Origin: Sanguinoderma infundibulare
Lineage: Eukaryota > Basidiomycota > Agaricomycetes > Polyporales > Polyporaceae
Assembly (NCBI GenBank): GCA_032821775.1
Contig: JAVLRN010000006.1
Span: 1,240,001-1,304,000, forward strand
DNA length: 64,000 nucleotides
Direction of reading: 5' to 3'
Shown here one piece after another: positions 23,301-36,432 of the stretch. The notes beneath the pieces were generated by a model that was given only the letters and a program-made list of their open reading frames with translations, did no database searches and was not told the DNA's origin. The translations under genes and the position numbers were made by a program. The number at the start of each line of letters is the position of its first letter. Positions within the stretch are counted from its first letter, which is position 1.

Positions 23301-23944
23301 CTCGCTCTGCCGCTAACAACGACCAGCGACCCGCTCGTTTTCCCTGCCCGTCGTTTCTCTCCTCCCCTCCCTCCAGAGGGCTCCAGAGAGGGCCCGCCCC
23401 CGCCCCCCGAGTCCTCCCGCGCGTGCATGGCGCGTCCCCGCCGCGCTTTGCCCCCCGTCCGCCCGTCGTCGCTTTGAGGTTACTCCAGCCTTCGCCCGAC
23501 ATTGTTTCCTATCGCCACAATCGCTCCCGCATCCCGCTATATCCCACCGTCACATCTCTGCGATTACGAGCGCGTTCGGGTCCGCTGACTTGTATGTTTC
23601 TAACTGTGGTTCGTCCCAGCCCCTCCGCTGTCTCTCTCTTCCCATCCGAGTCCGCCTTCGCCTCCGTATCTGAATACTAGAATTGCGCTCGTGGCATTCT
23701 GGGCACAATTGCCACTTTCCTTCTTCCAACCCTTCACCCGTTCCTGCCCACGCGTTCCCATGCTCACCCTCCTCCCGTCACATCCAGAACTGCCGGAATC
23801 GATTGCTGTCCCTTCCTGTCTTATTGGAGTGAGTGCCGTAAGCGTTTCCTTCTCGCCCTGTCAGCTCACGACCTGTCGGCCTTCCAGCACGGTTGTTAGC
23901 GTCGGCCAACCACCCTTTTCGACAACCTCCACGAACCGGTTCAT
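20363..23944. other. 3.6 kb gene-poor interval
   Basis: I find no supported gene. A 312-codon ATG-initiated frame at 22742-23680 has a composition matching GC-rich random sequence and no recognisable domain. A pyrimidine-rich stretch at about 23330-23480 and 23600-23900 looks like the promoter and 5' leader of the kinase gene. The region may hold non-coding transcripts or a fast-evolving gene. Confidence 0.45.
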
Positions 23945-26900
23945 ATGGCCACAGCCGTTGCTAAACTCAACATCACCTTTTCCAAGCCGCTCCCTATGGT
24001 TTCCCAAAAACGCGTAGACCCCCCCTCCCCCTCCACTTCTCGGCAGCAACCGTCGGAAACTCAGCCCAAGACTTTCAATCGCATTCGCACCTCTTTGGAG
24101 CAGAGTTTGCGCACCGCTACAAAGTCAAGGGCAAAGGCCGCCCCGCCCGCTGACGAGTCCGGCCAGCTCTCGCATGGTGCGGGCAAGGGCAAGGGAAGAG
24201 CTTCCGAGGATGATGGCCCTAAAGAGAAGGAGAAAGCCAGATCGAGGATGCTATCTAAGGTTTCCTTCCGCCGGCCGGCCAGAGATGTGTCTTCACCCTT
24301 GCCCGTGCCGCCAGTCCCTCCCAGAGCCAGCGAAGAGAACGACGGTGTGCGGGGCGACAGCGATCGGCCCAAAGACAAAGTTCGAGTCGCGGGCCATACA
24401 AGCTTCTTGACGCCCTCCTTGCGCCAGGCCTCCATGTCTTCCCCCGCCTTGCACCTCTCTCCGCAGTCCATTTCCTCCCCCTTCACCCAGCCCTTCGCGC
24501 TCCCTACCGCCTCCTCCTCCAATGTTGCTGCTCTCGTGTCGCCACCTAGAGACCGTCCTCGAAGGTCCAGCGTTCAGCCTGCCGTAAGTACCAAGGACAT
24601 CAGCGGCCCGTCCCTTCTGGCTCCCAAACGGGACTCCCGCCCGAACGGCACGTCCTCACCATCCCCCAGGGATCATGAGCAGCGACCATCAAAGAGTCGG
24701 CCGACTCCCCTCGCGCTCGCTTCTCCTACTTCCCCTCCTCCATCCCAGGCCCGCGACCGTGCTCGCTCACCGCCTCCAGACACTCCGCCGACGCGCAGGT
24801 CGAGGGAAACCGCCAGATCACATGATCTCTCGCCCCCGGGCTCCCCGTCGCCTCGCGGGTATGGCGTGAATGCGAGAAGAGCAGCGGCCAGTGCGAGCCA
24901 TCTTCCCCTCGGACTTGGTGCTCCTCCCTCCTCGCCTACCACACCCCGTGCGATCAGTCCCATCCAGCCCCGTTCGTCCTCACGCACGTCGACTCGCACG
25001 CCAGCGCGCGTGATTCCGTCCGCCTCCTCGTCATCACATCTCCCCCTCCCATCGACTTCCTCTGCCAACTCGGCTCGACGCACGTCATTGGACGCTCGCC
25101 GGCCATCAGTGGAGCGTCGTCCTGCGAACATCTCCCCGTCGCCGTCGAGCTCCCGAGCAGCGTCGCCCATAGCTCCGGCTCGCGCTCGGGCCGTCTCGCC
25201 ATCACAGCGCAATTTCTCACCCAGCTATCAGAATCGCTTCCACAATGCCTCGACCAGCTCGCTCGCGTCCCCCTCGAACCCGGAACATCGGGAGCTCATC
25301 CGATCCGCGACATCATTCCTCTGCAAGGAGATGCTCAAGCCTCCACAGATGAACAAGGCGACCGTGGACGCGAAGGAGTGGGAAGAGATTGAGGTCCGAT
25401 TACGGTCCTTGGCGCGGTTGGAGCGGGTCTGGACGAGAAGTGGAGCCATGGGGAGCACGTCGCAGGTGAATCTGGTGGTGCAGGGGAATGGCGTCGCTTC
25501 GGGGAGCGAGGAGAAGGAGAGGCGACTATTCGCGGAGGCGCTGCGTGACGGCTATGTGCTATGCCAGTGCGTCGCATCATTCCTCCTCCGAAGCTACGTT
25601 GACTGACGGAGCGCTGTGTTGACCGACAGATTGGTGAACAAACTGTTTCCGGGCACGATTGCGCGGGTGGATAAGCGGGAGGACGGCTTTGTGCGGACAT
25701 CGAACGTGACCAAGTTCCTGGCGGGGTCGTCATCGGTCGGGCTCAGTGCGGAGGAGCTCTTTCACCGCGATGATCTCATCGAAGCGACTAGCGAGTCGCT
25801 TTCCCGGGTCGCGAAGACCGTCCTCGCGCTGTCCCGGCTCGCGGAGTTCCCGGGGGTGGACAAGTCCAAGATCATCCAGGGCCAGGGTGGAGGACGCGTG
25901 GCGAGCGGCCCTTATGGGCAGAATGGTCGTGCCGTTGCGTCCACGCCGAACCTAAACATGTCTCAGCTTCAGCGCTCGACGTCGCCTGTGGGGTCCAACT
26001 CGCCTGTCGTCCGGAAGAGGTGGAGTCCGCACCAGCACTTGCCGACGGTCCGGTCTGATAGTCCCAACGAGGAGTCGAGCGATAGCAGAACGGTCCACAA
26101 TGACGAGGACGACGTCTTCAAGAGCAGTCCCAACGATTCGCGGCGCAGACCTCCGGACAAGGATGAGGGTCGGCCATCGGTCCCCCCACGATCCCCATTG
26201 CGCGCTCGCCCAGTCGTGGAACGTATCTCTGTCGCCGACTCGACTCGCGCGTCTATGGGAGACTCTATCGTTGGCTCATTCGTAGAGTCTGTCGATTTTC
26301 CTGTCCCGGTAGCGATGCGTCAATCACAAGCATCCACCGACACGACCATGTTCTCCAGCCTTTTGGAGCCCCCGCGGACTCCAGGGAGCCAGACAAAGTT
26401 CGGGACGATCCGCACGGTGACCACGGATGCTACTTCGCTTGCACCATCAGAGTCGCCTTCCATTACACGCACAGAAGGGAGCTCTATCGGGCCGTCATTC
26501 AAAGAGGACGGTCGGAAATGGAGCATCGAGTCGCCTTCTCGGTCTTCCCGCGAGCGCCGACCGAGCGAAACGGCGATCGTCGACCTGTCGAGAGTGGTGG
26601 AGGAGACGGAAGACAGCGGGACGAGCAGGGCACGGTCAGATAAGACGGGGTCGGACAAGGACAGAGACAGAGCTCGTTCGCCTCCCAGGGTTGCCCCTAT
26701 TCCTATAAAGCTGGGCAAAGGCAAGTGGCCTGACGATTTCATCGGTTTGGACTCGTTTCCGGCGCAGAAGTCGTCGCTTTTGGACGACGACGAGTCCCTT
26801 GGCGCATCGATCCACACGCCTCTCTCCGTTTCGCCGCCACGCAGCAGGCTCGCGTTTTCCTCGCGGTCCCCGAGCGAGAGCGTCGAGTCGCTTCCGCAAT

Positions 26901-29618
26901 TCCCGCGCCGGCCGACACACCGCGCCAGGCACAGCGTGGACGCCCCCGGTTTGTTGCCCAAGGACCAGCTGCTCCAGCGTGATTCCTCTCCAGACGCCAG
27001 CGGTTCGCCCCCACGTCGGATAGTACTGAGGCGCAGCAGCTCCAAGGCTCCTAGCAACCGGAACGGCGTCTACATTCCTAGGAAGGAGGGCTCTGCCTCC
27101 CCAGAGGAGGGTAGTGACGTGGCTGTGCCGTTTCCCCGTACCGTGTCGGGCGAGCATTCGACACCTCCGGGTGCGGGCTTCGTGTTCCCTTCCGTGACTC
27201 CCGACGGATCGAACCCGGACCTCAACAACGTCCCTGCTACCGACCGCCCGCGTCTCCCTCGTGGTCGGTTCCAGAGTGAGGTCGACGCTTCCGGCTCCCG
27301 CAGGAAGCCGCGGCCGAACTCGTTCGACGAGTATGGGGCGAAGCCCGCGAGGCGGTCGAGGTTCGAGAGCATGGTCAACCTGGGGGTGGGGTCGAGCAAC
27401 GCGAGTGCGAGCGATCTTATGTCCCGCGACTCGTACGACGGCAGCGCAGTTCGCCAAACGTTGATTGTTCGGGAGGACGGCAAGGCGCCGACCCAATTCG
27501 TGCGTGTTTTTCATGTTTATGACCGTGTTTTCAGGGGTGATGCTCACAGCCGTGGCTTTCAGCAATTGGGGAACTGCATAGGCCGTGGTCAGTTCGGCGC
27601 CGTGTACCGAGCGCTCAACTTGAACACAGGCCAGATGGTCGCCGTGAAGCGGATACGCCTGGAGGGCTTGAAGGAGGACGAGATCGCGCAGCTGATGAAG
27701 GAGGTGGATTTGGTTAAGAGTCTTTCGCACCCTAGCATTGTCAAATACGAGGGCATGGCACGCGACGACGACACGCTGAGCATCGTCCTCGAGTACGTTT
27801 TTTCGAGCGCCTCTTGCCAATTGACACGCCGTCTTACGTATTTTTTAGGTATGCGGAGAACGGTTCTCTCGGTCAGACGCTCAAGGCGTTCGGGAAACTG
27901 AATGAGCGGCTCGTGGCCAACTACGTCGTCAAGATTTTGGAAGGGCTGCACTACCTCCATCAGAACGACGTGGTGCATTGCGACCTGAAGGCGGCGAACA
28001 TCTTGACGACGAAGACGGGCAATGTGAAGTTGTCGGACTTTGGAGTCTCGCTCAACCTCCGCGCGATGGAGCGTGAGATGAAGGACGTCGCGGGCACCCC
28101 GAACTGGATGGCGCCTGAGGTCATCGAGCTGAAGGGGGCGTCTACGAAGTCTGACATCTGGTCACTCGCTTGCACAGTCATCGAGCTTCTGACTGGTCGA
28201 CCTCCTTACGCGGATATCCTGAACAGCATGTCCGGTAAGTACACGTTGTTGAAGTCGCGTTCTGGCTATGCTTGCTGACACCCTTTTGTAGTCATGTTCC
28301 GCATCGTGGAGGACTCTTCGCCGCCGTTGCCTGAAGAGTGCTCCGAGAGCCTGCAGGACTTCTTGAAGTTGTGTTTCAACAAGGACCCTACGAAGCGCCC
28401 AAGCGCTGAAGAGCTCTGCGACCATGAGTGGCTAAGGAGGCACTCGGCCGCTCACAAGGTTTGCGATTTTGTGTCACTTACGTACGTTGCCAAAGGCTGA
28501 CGATCGTCCAGCACCTACAAGAGCTGCGGCCGCAAGACAGTATTCCGTTCTTGCGCCGCGTCAGCGCTGACATGCAGAAGTCGAAGGCAATCCACTTCCT
28601 CGCTGACATCGGGCAGCAAGCGGCTGATCCGCCGGCGGGCGATCGCCGGACGTCGTTCGATCGAGGGTCTTCCCCTCCTCGTCCTCGGTCGTCAAACGGT
28701 CAGGACCCCACCTCCCCTGGAGAGCACTCCTTCGTCAAAACGACATTTGGGAAGCGTACGTAATCGAGTCGTGCCTGATCGGCCCACTCAAAAAGTCTAA
28801 CTTGGGGATTAGCGGTCATTTGCAGGGTCTGTCTTCAGAGTGTCAAGAAGAGCGCTGTCCTCTGCGAGCAGTGCAGCCTCATCGCTCACCACAAATGCGC
28901 GTCAAATGCGCCGCCCACCTGCGACCTCCGTTCTCAACTGCTGCTGTACGCCCAATACGCCGAGAGCGGCAGCCCCATGAACCCTTATTCCCCGATGGAG
29001 ATCCTTGCCGCTGCCGCTCAGGCAGGGCCTCCCACGAGCCCGACGAGTGCGACTTCTGACGACGGTTACTCACGACGAACGAGCATGGACTCTGTTCAGG
29101 CTCAGTCCAACATCTCCAGCTCGCATGCCCACGCCCACGCCCACTCCCACGCCCACTTGCAACCCCCGATAGCTTTCAAAGTCTTCTCCGCGTTCAAGCG
29201 TTCCCGGTCGTCGTTGACGATTGATCAGCCCCATCCTCAGCCGTCATCGACAGCAGGCCCGTCATCCCCGCCTGGTCGGCAGGTCTCCCGCAAGAGGTCG
29301 GTTCTTCGTCGCAAGAACTACGACGGGTCGGACCGTCCACGGTCCATCTCGAGCACCAGCACCAGCGCCACCCCAAACTCGGCTAGTATGCGTAGTGCGG
29401 TGACCGCTGCGGAGAGCATTTCATCCAGTCATCACCGAAGCCGAATGTCTCTCGATGTTTCGGGACGACTGTCCAGGATGACCTCCTTCTCGGCTGTCTC
29501 TGCGGTGTCTGGTGCGGAGACCGAGCGCGACGAGCCGAAGGTTGTTGGGGAGATGCCCATGAACCACCAGCGGGATAAGCGGAGAGATAGAGAAAGTGGT
29601 GGGTGCAACATCCAATGA
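23945..29618 (+). CDS. septation-network Ser/Thr kinase with CH and C1 domains (Cdc7/SepH-like)
   Basis: Seven exons: 23945-25566, 25630-27499, 27563-27792, 27849-28234, 28292-28458, 28512-28755 and 28813-29618, giving 1,774 aa. The first 440 residues are Ser/Pro-rich and disordered. A calponin-homology-like domain follows at about 525-640 (LFAEALRDGYVLCQLVNKLFPGT, continuing to SRVAKTVLALSRLAEF). After a second long Ser-rich linker comes a complete kinase at about 1165-1420: GRGQFGAVYR loop, VAVKR lysine, HCDLKAAN catalytic loop, SDFGVS, GTPNWMAPE. A C1 zinc finger (HX12CX2C ... CX2CX4HX2CX7C) sits at about 1497-1545. By family, this STE11/Cdc15-like kinase acts at the spindle pole body to trigger septum formation. 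CH and C1 additions suggest actin/microtubule and membrane or GTPase contacts; that is inference. The tail includes a His/Ala repeat at 29128-29160. Confidence 0.9.
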
Positions 29619-30986
29619 ACATTGCTGCATTGTCTTTGGGATTTTGTACTATAACCGGTTTTCCGACTACTACCTCATTTTCTTTTTATTTGACATGGCC
29701 TGACGTTCATCACTCTCCTCCATCCCACGGCATGATATCCTGTATGTACAGCAGTATTCTTGATACCTTTCCACGCATCCTCACTGTCTTTGCTCTTCTG
29801 GACACGTCTCGCCCCCACCCAATCCCCAATCCCCAACCCCCAGTGAACTTTTGTTATTGCATATCATGATATTTTCCCTACAGCTGTTAATCGTATGTCG
29901 CATCCGACTCCGGAACCTGTCCTCACTCCGTACACATTGACGTCGCTCGCTGCTCGTAGTAGTCTTGTTGCTGTCGGCTACGTCCCGCAATGAATGTCAT
30001 CATGTACTTTGGTAGACAACTTGGTCGGGGCGGTCGGGTGACTTGTGGACGTTTGGGACAGTTGTGGTCGTCCCGGGAGTTTAAGATATGATCCCGCGCG
30101 GAGGCCCATGTGAGAGGGTACCGACGTAATCTCTGTGTGGGAGCCGCTGGGAGCCGAGGTGGAAGAGGATGAACATGTGCCTTGTTTGGAGTGTCTGCGC
30201 TTCGCGCTTTCTCGTCTTCCCTCATGACCAGCCTTCGCTGCAATCGCTACCGACCCATGCACGATGCGCCTGATAAACGGTTGCGATCTAGACACGCCCT
30301 GGAAGAGAGCATGGAACTTAACGTTTGTCTCTTCAGACCTTCGCAGAAGCATGATGGCTCATGTGATATCCTCACACGTCTTTGCGCGGCGGCAGCCCAG
30401 CGTGGCCAGCTGTGTTTGCTGTAAGCATAGCTCCACCTGCACATGCCGTGGGTATCTCCCACTTACGGCTTGCTTGCTCTCAACTGGCTGATGGCCCGCA
30501 CCCATTTTGACTTTCTAGACGGTGCGGTATGCGCAGCGTGGCCGACATCGTGGGCAACGTCCGAGCCGGCCTACGGGAGAGCCGGCCCCAACTTTCGTCG
30601 CGTTATGACAGTCCAAGACCGTGGACGGACACCGTAGCTTCTGGCCCCACCGCATCACCGCAATATCGAGGGATGTATCGTTGGCCACGGTGCAGGTCGG
30701 TCGAGTGGCATCGGCTTCTTGGCTTGACGACCACTTCGGTGCTTGTGCTTCGCGTTCGCGCGAACCGCGTGGTCGCCCGACCGCCTTCCACAGCTTTCCG
30801 CATGGTTTCTAGATACCAGGACGTGTCGTGGACGTGAACGAGTGGTGGACAGCGAGCGGGTGCTTTCTGGATATAAAAGCCTCCGACAAAACAGCGACAA
30901 TGGCCAAGGATCAAAGTCCTTAGGCCTTGGGCTCTCAGCATCGGTACCGCCCTCCAGGACCGTCGACGTTGCGCAACGTGCACAGG
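29619..30986. other. intergenic; GH18 promoter at the right end
   Basis: No gene is recognised. The last 120 bp contains the TATA box of the first GH18 gene. Confidence 0.55.
30872..30878 (+). promoter_or_regulatory. TATA box of GH18 gene 1
   Basis: TATAAAA lies 115 bp upstream of the ATG at 30987, a normal distance in these fungi. Confidence 0.55.
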
Positions 30987-32518
30987 ATGTTCTCCCTTTC
31001 GTCGCTGTTCGTTCTATCGTCGCTGTTCTTGTCCTCGAGCGTGCTTTCGGCCCCAACCGCCGGGGTCGAGGTTACGTCGCGTGCTACTGCCCTCGTTCCG
31101 GACGCGCCCCGCTTCGTCATCTACAGTGACAAGTTTGTCTCTGGAGAGGATGGGCCCCCGACGGTTGACACGATCAAGGTACGAGCTTCCTCGAGGAGAC
31201 AGCTCTCACGATATTAACCTTATTTTGTAGGGCTACAACGTCTTGTGAGTCCAGTAGGGTCAAACACGGACGGCCATAGTTGCTGACTCGCGTGTAGTGC
31301 CCTGTCCTTCCTGTTGACGAGTGGTGCAGCGGACCAGGCCCTTACCTGGCAGCAGCTCTCTGCGGCCGACCGTGCCAGCTTCAAGTCTTCGTACAACGAC
31401 GCTGACATCTCGCTCATCGTCTCCGCGTTCGGTGCCACTGATGCTCCGACGACGGCGGGCGCCGATGCTGTTTCTACTGCTAACACCATGGCGGCCTGGG
31501 TGAAGCAGTACGACCTAGATGGCATCGATGTTGACTACGAGGTGCGATTGCCTTCTTCGTTCGAGGAATGGGAATTGTTAGGAATGTTATCAGACTGACG
31601 TCTGCCGGGTCCGATGCAGGACTTCACGGCGATGGACAAGAGCGACGGCAGCGCTGAGAGCTGGATCGCAGACTTTACTACGGCGATCCGAACCGCGCTC
31701 CCCAAGGGCCAATTCATTCTGAGCCACGCGCCGGTTGCTCCCTGGTATGTCAAGCATCGTGCGTTCATCTCCGTTGAGAGAATGTTTATCAGTCTTTGCG
31801 CAGGTTCTCTGTCAACAACCTCTTCGCCGCGGGTGCTTACTTGAAGGTTGATCAGACAGTCGGTGACGCGATCGACTGGGTGAGCGTCTCGTTCCGGTGA
31901 TTATGATTCTGTGAATTGCAGCTGATGAAAGGCCACAGTACAACGTTCAGGTACGCTTTTATGAAAAAATTGCCCATTCATTCGGTCATAAACATCGCAA
32001 TTGCATCCGCTTTTCGTAGTTCTACAACCGTAGGTGCTATTTTTGCAATCGCGAGGCGACTGCGAGCTCAACCGTGATTCTGCAGAGGGCACCACCATGT
32101 ACACCACGTGCGACACTCTGCTGAACACTTCCGGGGGCGACTGGCCCAAATCGTCAGTTTTCGAGATCGCCGCGGCGGGTGTTGACCTGAACAAGATCGT
32201 TATCGGCAAACCCGCCCAAGCCACCGGGGATGCGGACAACGGCTACATCGCGCCCGCGACCCTCGCGGGCTGCGTGGCCACGGCGAAGGACAATGGCTGG
32301 GGTGCGTGCTAGGTCATTGTCCCACACTCGCATCGCCTCGCTGACGATTCTTCTCTTCTCCGCAGACGCGGGCGTCATGGTCTGGGAGGTGCGTGTCTTC
32401 CGCTCTATTGCAGCCCTGGAGGATTCCGTTACTGACGCTTCTCCCGCTCGCTCCGCAGTTCCCCGACGCGGCTGCCGATTGGATCGAGACGGTGCGGTCC
32501 CAGGCCTTCCCCGAGTAA
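30987..32518 (+). CDS. secreted GH18 chitinase / ENGase-like enzyme (paralog 1)
   Basis: Ten exons: 30987-31178, 31231-31244, 31298-31541, 31620-31744, 31804-31879, 31939-31950, 32020-32029, 32086-32301, 32366-32388 and 32459-32518, giving 323 aa. It has a signal peptide (MFSLSSLFVLSSLFLSSS, cleavage near VLSA). The GH18 catalytic DxxDxDxE is DGIDVDYE at residues 143-150, with Glu150 the proton donor; SHAPVAPW and FYNQ flank the barrel active site. GH18 enzymes cleave beta-1,4-GlcNAc bonds in chitin or the chitobiose core of N-glycans. This short form has no binding module, so chitinase and endo-beta-N-acetylglucosaminidase are both possible. Exons 2, 6 and 7 are 14, 12 and 10 nt; each is needed to keep GYNVFALSF and YNVQFYNQG in frame. 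Tandem with a diverged paralog. Confidence 0.88.
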
Positions 32519-34023
32519 GGGCTGTCGACGACAGCGTGTTCGCTGTGCTGAGAGTTTGATCTCGGCTTTCGCGGTGACATGGGTGATCCACTTGCTTAAG
32601 GTTATACCTGGAGGAATATTTATATACCATCATAAGTTGCTTGTATCGGTAGGATGTCGGGAATATGTAACCCAACTCGTGCTTCTTGGTTATTCCGCGG
32701 GCCTCGAGTGGGAACGCTGCCTCGGTAGCAATGTGTGCAGCTTCGGATACCGGAGGCGTTCGCAAGACGTGGTGCTGGTTGATTCCTGCGTTGGATGTGC
32801 GGAGGGTAAAGGATATGAACTGCTAGCGAGCAGGCGCTCGATGATAGTAATTGCACTGCCATCGATATCAATCGTGTTTGTTGGCCTTATCGGGAACCTC
32901 GTCTTTGTCGCTGCCGCCTACCATCCACATGCACAACGAAACCTTGTATCGAGGTCAACATGATTGCGCAGGACTGCAAAGCAGGCCAGCCAAGGCTGGC
33001 GAAGCCGCCGTCCTTGATAGCCGCTGTGTCGGGCGCATGGACGTCTCTTTCACATGTGGAGCCCCATATTCGTGTTCGCATGTCGTCAGGTGAGAGCATT
33101 TCACCTGCTGCCAGACTTCACGAGCTTATCATACTGCCCAGTTAGTCCCCGGGAGCGGAGTCGCACCGCGCTCCACTCGACTCCACTGAACCGCGCAGGA
33201 GAGCTGGCACGAAATATATATATATACCTACGGGGTTGCAGGAACACTTGCTCGGGCGTGAACGTTTAAGTTCGACCACGGACAAGGACGTTCGTCACCG
33301 CTTGGGGTGGGACGCCGGCGGGATCACTGGGAATCAGGTTCGCTAATCCTTCTCCGTGATACGCCCCCGCCGTACCTGATAGCTCTATCGTGAAGTGCCC
33401 CCGGTGTTCCTGGCAGGAAGCCATGCAGAACTCAGAGAGACGTCTTGAACAAGTTCCTTCAAGTCCTGGTCCTTGGCAGGTGACACTTTCGACATGACCT
33501 CATACGTTGGAACGCCTTTGTCTTTGTCGAGCGTGCTGCGGGCAGCACAAGATCACTGTCGTCAACGCGTGGCTCGCGAGACTTCGCCCGCCCGTCTGTT
33601 CCTGGCGACGCTGGTGAAAGACCAATGACGCAACTCTGGCTCGCTGCTTCCTGGACGACCATGCGACACACAGAACACCTGGTTATGTGCTCGCTTGATG
33701 TTCCCCTGTGATACCTGTGGAAACGCTTTTGGCCAGATCACGCGGGAACACAAACCGCCCTCCTGTTTGTTGTGGCCTCAACAACTGTGGTGTGTGATTT
33801 TCCTCTTCCAGCCCATGTAGACCTATCATTAGCAATCGACGGAGGGACGGGGCCAGCCTTTGGAACACTGCATCCGCTGACATACAGCTCGCGACCATAT
33901 GGAACACACTTTGGCGACATAAGATATAAGTACCACTCGATGGGCGGGGGACATAGCTCAAAGATTTCGCCACACACAGTGCTATCCTCCTACGGACACA
34001 AGACAACAGTCTCATATCTGGAG
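32519..34023. other. intergenic between tandem GH18 genes
   Basis: No gene is recognised. The right end carries the promoter of GH18 gene 2. Confidence 0.55.
33924..33929 (+). promoter_or_regulatory. TATA-like box of GH18 gene 2
   Basis: TATAAG lies 95 bp before the ATG at 34024. It is a weaker match than in the other GH18 genes. Confidence 0.4.
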
Positions 34024-35585
34024 ATGTTCTCCTCTGTCTTCCGCCGCCTCACTGCTTTCGCAGCAGCCTACCTGGCCTTCAATCTCTTTGCTGAGCCGAC
34101 AAAGCAGGGCGACCTTGAGGTTCGTGCCCTCCAGGACGCGCCTCACTTCGTGGTCTACGCAGATGTCTACCAATCTGGCGTGACCGGTCCTCCTCCGGTT
34201 TCCGACGTGACAGTATGTCGTCTCAGCCGAATTTCCGGACCTATCATTCTCTTACTAATGTCATTCTGTATTCTGTATAGGGCTTCAACGTTTTGTGAGC
34301 TTTTAGACGACGTCGATTGGGTGTTTACTTGGGGTCTAACAGGAATTATAGCATTCTGTCGTTTTGGTTGCTCGAGGGCCCATGGGACAAGGCATACGAG
34401 TGGACCACTCTTTCCGCCGACGACCGGGCTACGATCAAGTCGCAATATAACGCGGCCGGCATCAAGCTTATGGTCGCCGCGTTCGGTTCGACCGACGTCC
34501 CGACGACCACCGGTGCGGATCCGGTCACGACCGCGAACAACCTTGCAAGCTTCGTCACGACATATGGGTTGGATGGTGTTGATGTCGACTACGAGGTTCG
34601 TAGCGTTGACTTATTCTGCCTTCGTGAGCACAAGAGAGCTGATGCTTCCTAGGATTTCGGCGCAATGGATAGCGGCACTGCCGAAGCCTGGCTCATCTCG
34701 TTCACTACGCAGCTTCGCTCTCAGCTGCCAGCTAGCGATTACATCATTACGCATGCCCGTGCGTACAAGAAATGTTCTTCTGCTGCTATCGAGTCCGTTC
34801 TGACGTCAACCGTGGTTTCTAGCTGTCGCTCCGTGGTAAGACACATGCGACAATTTCGCGCTTCACAACGCACGATTGACCTAGATTGGTCAGGTTCACG
34901 CCCTCTTTCTACCCTGGCGGAGGATATCTCAAGGTTGACCAGCAGGTCGGGAGCTTGATTGACTGGGTGCGCGAAGTCCCTGCTCCACCTCCGTCTCACA
35001 GTCTGCTGATCCAGACGACCCCTTATCCAGTACAATGTACAATTCTACAACCGTGAGAGCCACCGTCCTCCACAGAACTTGGCGAGGCCCGTATGACTAA
35101 CGTGCTACGATATCAATCGACGCAGAGGGCGCCACGGAGTACACGACCTGCGCCGGCTTGCTGACCACCTCGTCCACCACCTGGCCCCAGACCGCTCTCT
35201 TCCAGATCATCGCGTCCGGAGTGCCGGCCAGCAAGCTCCTCATCGGTAAGCCGGCGACGACGGCGGACGCCAACAGCGGCTACATCGACCCGTCGACGCT
35301 CGCGGGCTGCGTCGCTCAGGCCAAGAACCAGGGGTGGGGTAAGTTCACCGTGACTGTTCACCTGCCTTTCTCGGCGGACTTGGCTTCGATACTGACGGAC
35401 GCGCTTTGGAATCTGCAGATGGGGGTGTCATGACTTGGCAGGTTAGCGTCTTTCTTTCTTTGGGGGAGGGGAGGGAGAGGGACTCCGAGAGTCGGAACCG
35501 GTGGACTGATGTGCTGCGCCCACAGTACCCTCACGCCGACGCTTCTTGGATCAGCACCGTGCGCGCGCAGTCCTGGGCCGTTTAG
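34024..35585 (+). CDS. secreted GH18 chitinase / ENGase-like enzyme (paralog 2)
   Basis: Ten exons: 34024-34212, 34281-34294, 34352-34595, 34653-34758, 34823-34835, 34894-34966, 35031-35052, 35126-35338, 35419-35441 and 35526-35585, giving 318 aa. The N-terminus is a signal peptide (FRRLTAFAAAYLAFNLFA). The catalytic motif DGVDVDYE is intact (Glu149), as are THAPVAPW and FYNQG. It is clearly homologous to the gene 1.5 kb upstream, with nearly the same exon pattern, but the proteins are well diverged, so the tandem duplication is old. It differs in having an intron in HAPVAPW that makes a 13-nt exon (34823-34835), and lacking the intron that splits YNVQ from FYN. Likely secreted and active on chitin or N-glycans. 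Confidence 0.87.
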
Positions 35586-36432
35586 AGGGCGGAGCGACGT
35601 GCCGGAAGGGGTGCTGCCGCCTCTGCAGGAGAGGTTTCCATTATGACTCTCAGTTCGTTTGGTTTATCGATGTCAGGTGGGAATGACCCTGAGTTTGTTC
35701 GTTCTCTGTCGCAATCTTTCTTTTGTGGGCTGGTGCGGATTGAGCGCAAGAGTCTGGGTGGTTCTCTTGGGATCTCATAAGGAAGGAATGCTCTCATGGC
35801 TATACCACGTATTCACAGAGACGAGTTCACGACTGTATGTTTATTTATTTGCTTTGACGAGACCTTGCTTCTGCGTGAAAGGCAACTACATTGAGAGCCC
35901 TTCGGCGTAGTGCGAATGCGATGAGATACAGTACAGCCAACAAGGCAAGTCGGCCGACCTCCGCAGGACTTGTAGGCCATTGGCGGAAAGAGCTCAGGTT
36001 GAACGCAATGGAAGGACATGTCCTTTGTCTTTGTGGCGCCTTGGAAACGGACCACCATCCCATTCGACCGAGGGATTGAGGGTAATAGCGGCAGGATAGG
36101 ACGTGTTCACACTTCCACACACGGATACGCAGATGGGACCAGAAAAGGACCATATATAAAGCTGCTGGTCTCTTCGTCTTACAGACGTACAAGAGGGGAA
36201 CATCCGGTACCATGCAAGTAATGTGCGAGAGTGTCGTCAAACAAATGCTGCTGAGTAGTGGTAGTACGAAACCTGGCAAGATGCTCGGGTACAGAACGCT
36301 AAATGATCGCAAAGGCGAGAGGAAACGGTCGTCATCCAGTTATGTCATCATCGGAATCCATCGTGAGTCGTGAGAGCCGGCGTCGGGGGATCTTCAAGAG
36401 GAAGGGAGGAGGGGACACGAAGACGTCGTGGA
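35586..36432. other. intergenic between convergent genes
   Basis: No gene is recognised. An open frame on the minus strand at 35845-36312 lacks codon bias and family resemblance. Confidence 0.5.

Noticed and set aside
22742..23680. 312-codon open frame on the plus strand
   Set aside because: No recognisable domain, arginine/proline-rich composition expected from random GC-rich DNA, and it overlaps the likely promoter of the kinase gene.
26636..27820. 394-codon minus-strand frame inside the kinase gene
   Set aside because: It is an antisense shadow of a Ser-rich coding region, lacks any domain and would require the kinase exons to be non-coding.
29128..29160. cccacg-rich tandem repeat considered as a minisatellite
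   Set aside because: It is a short in-frame His/Ala repeat inside the kinase coding sequence and needs no separate explanation.
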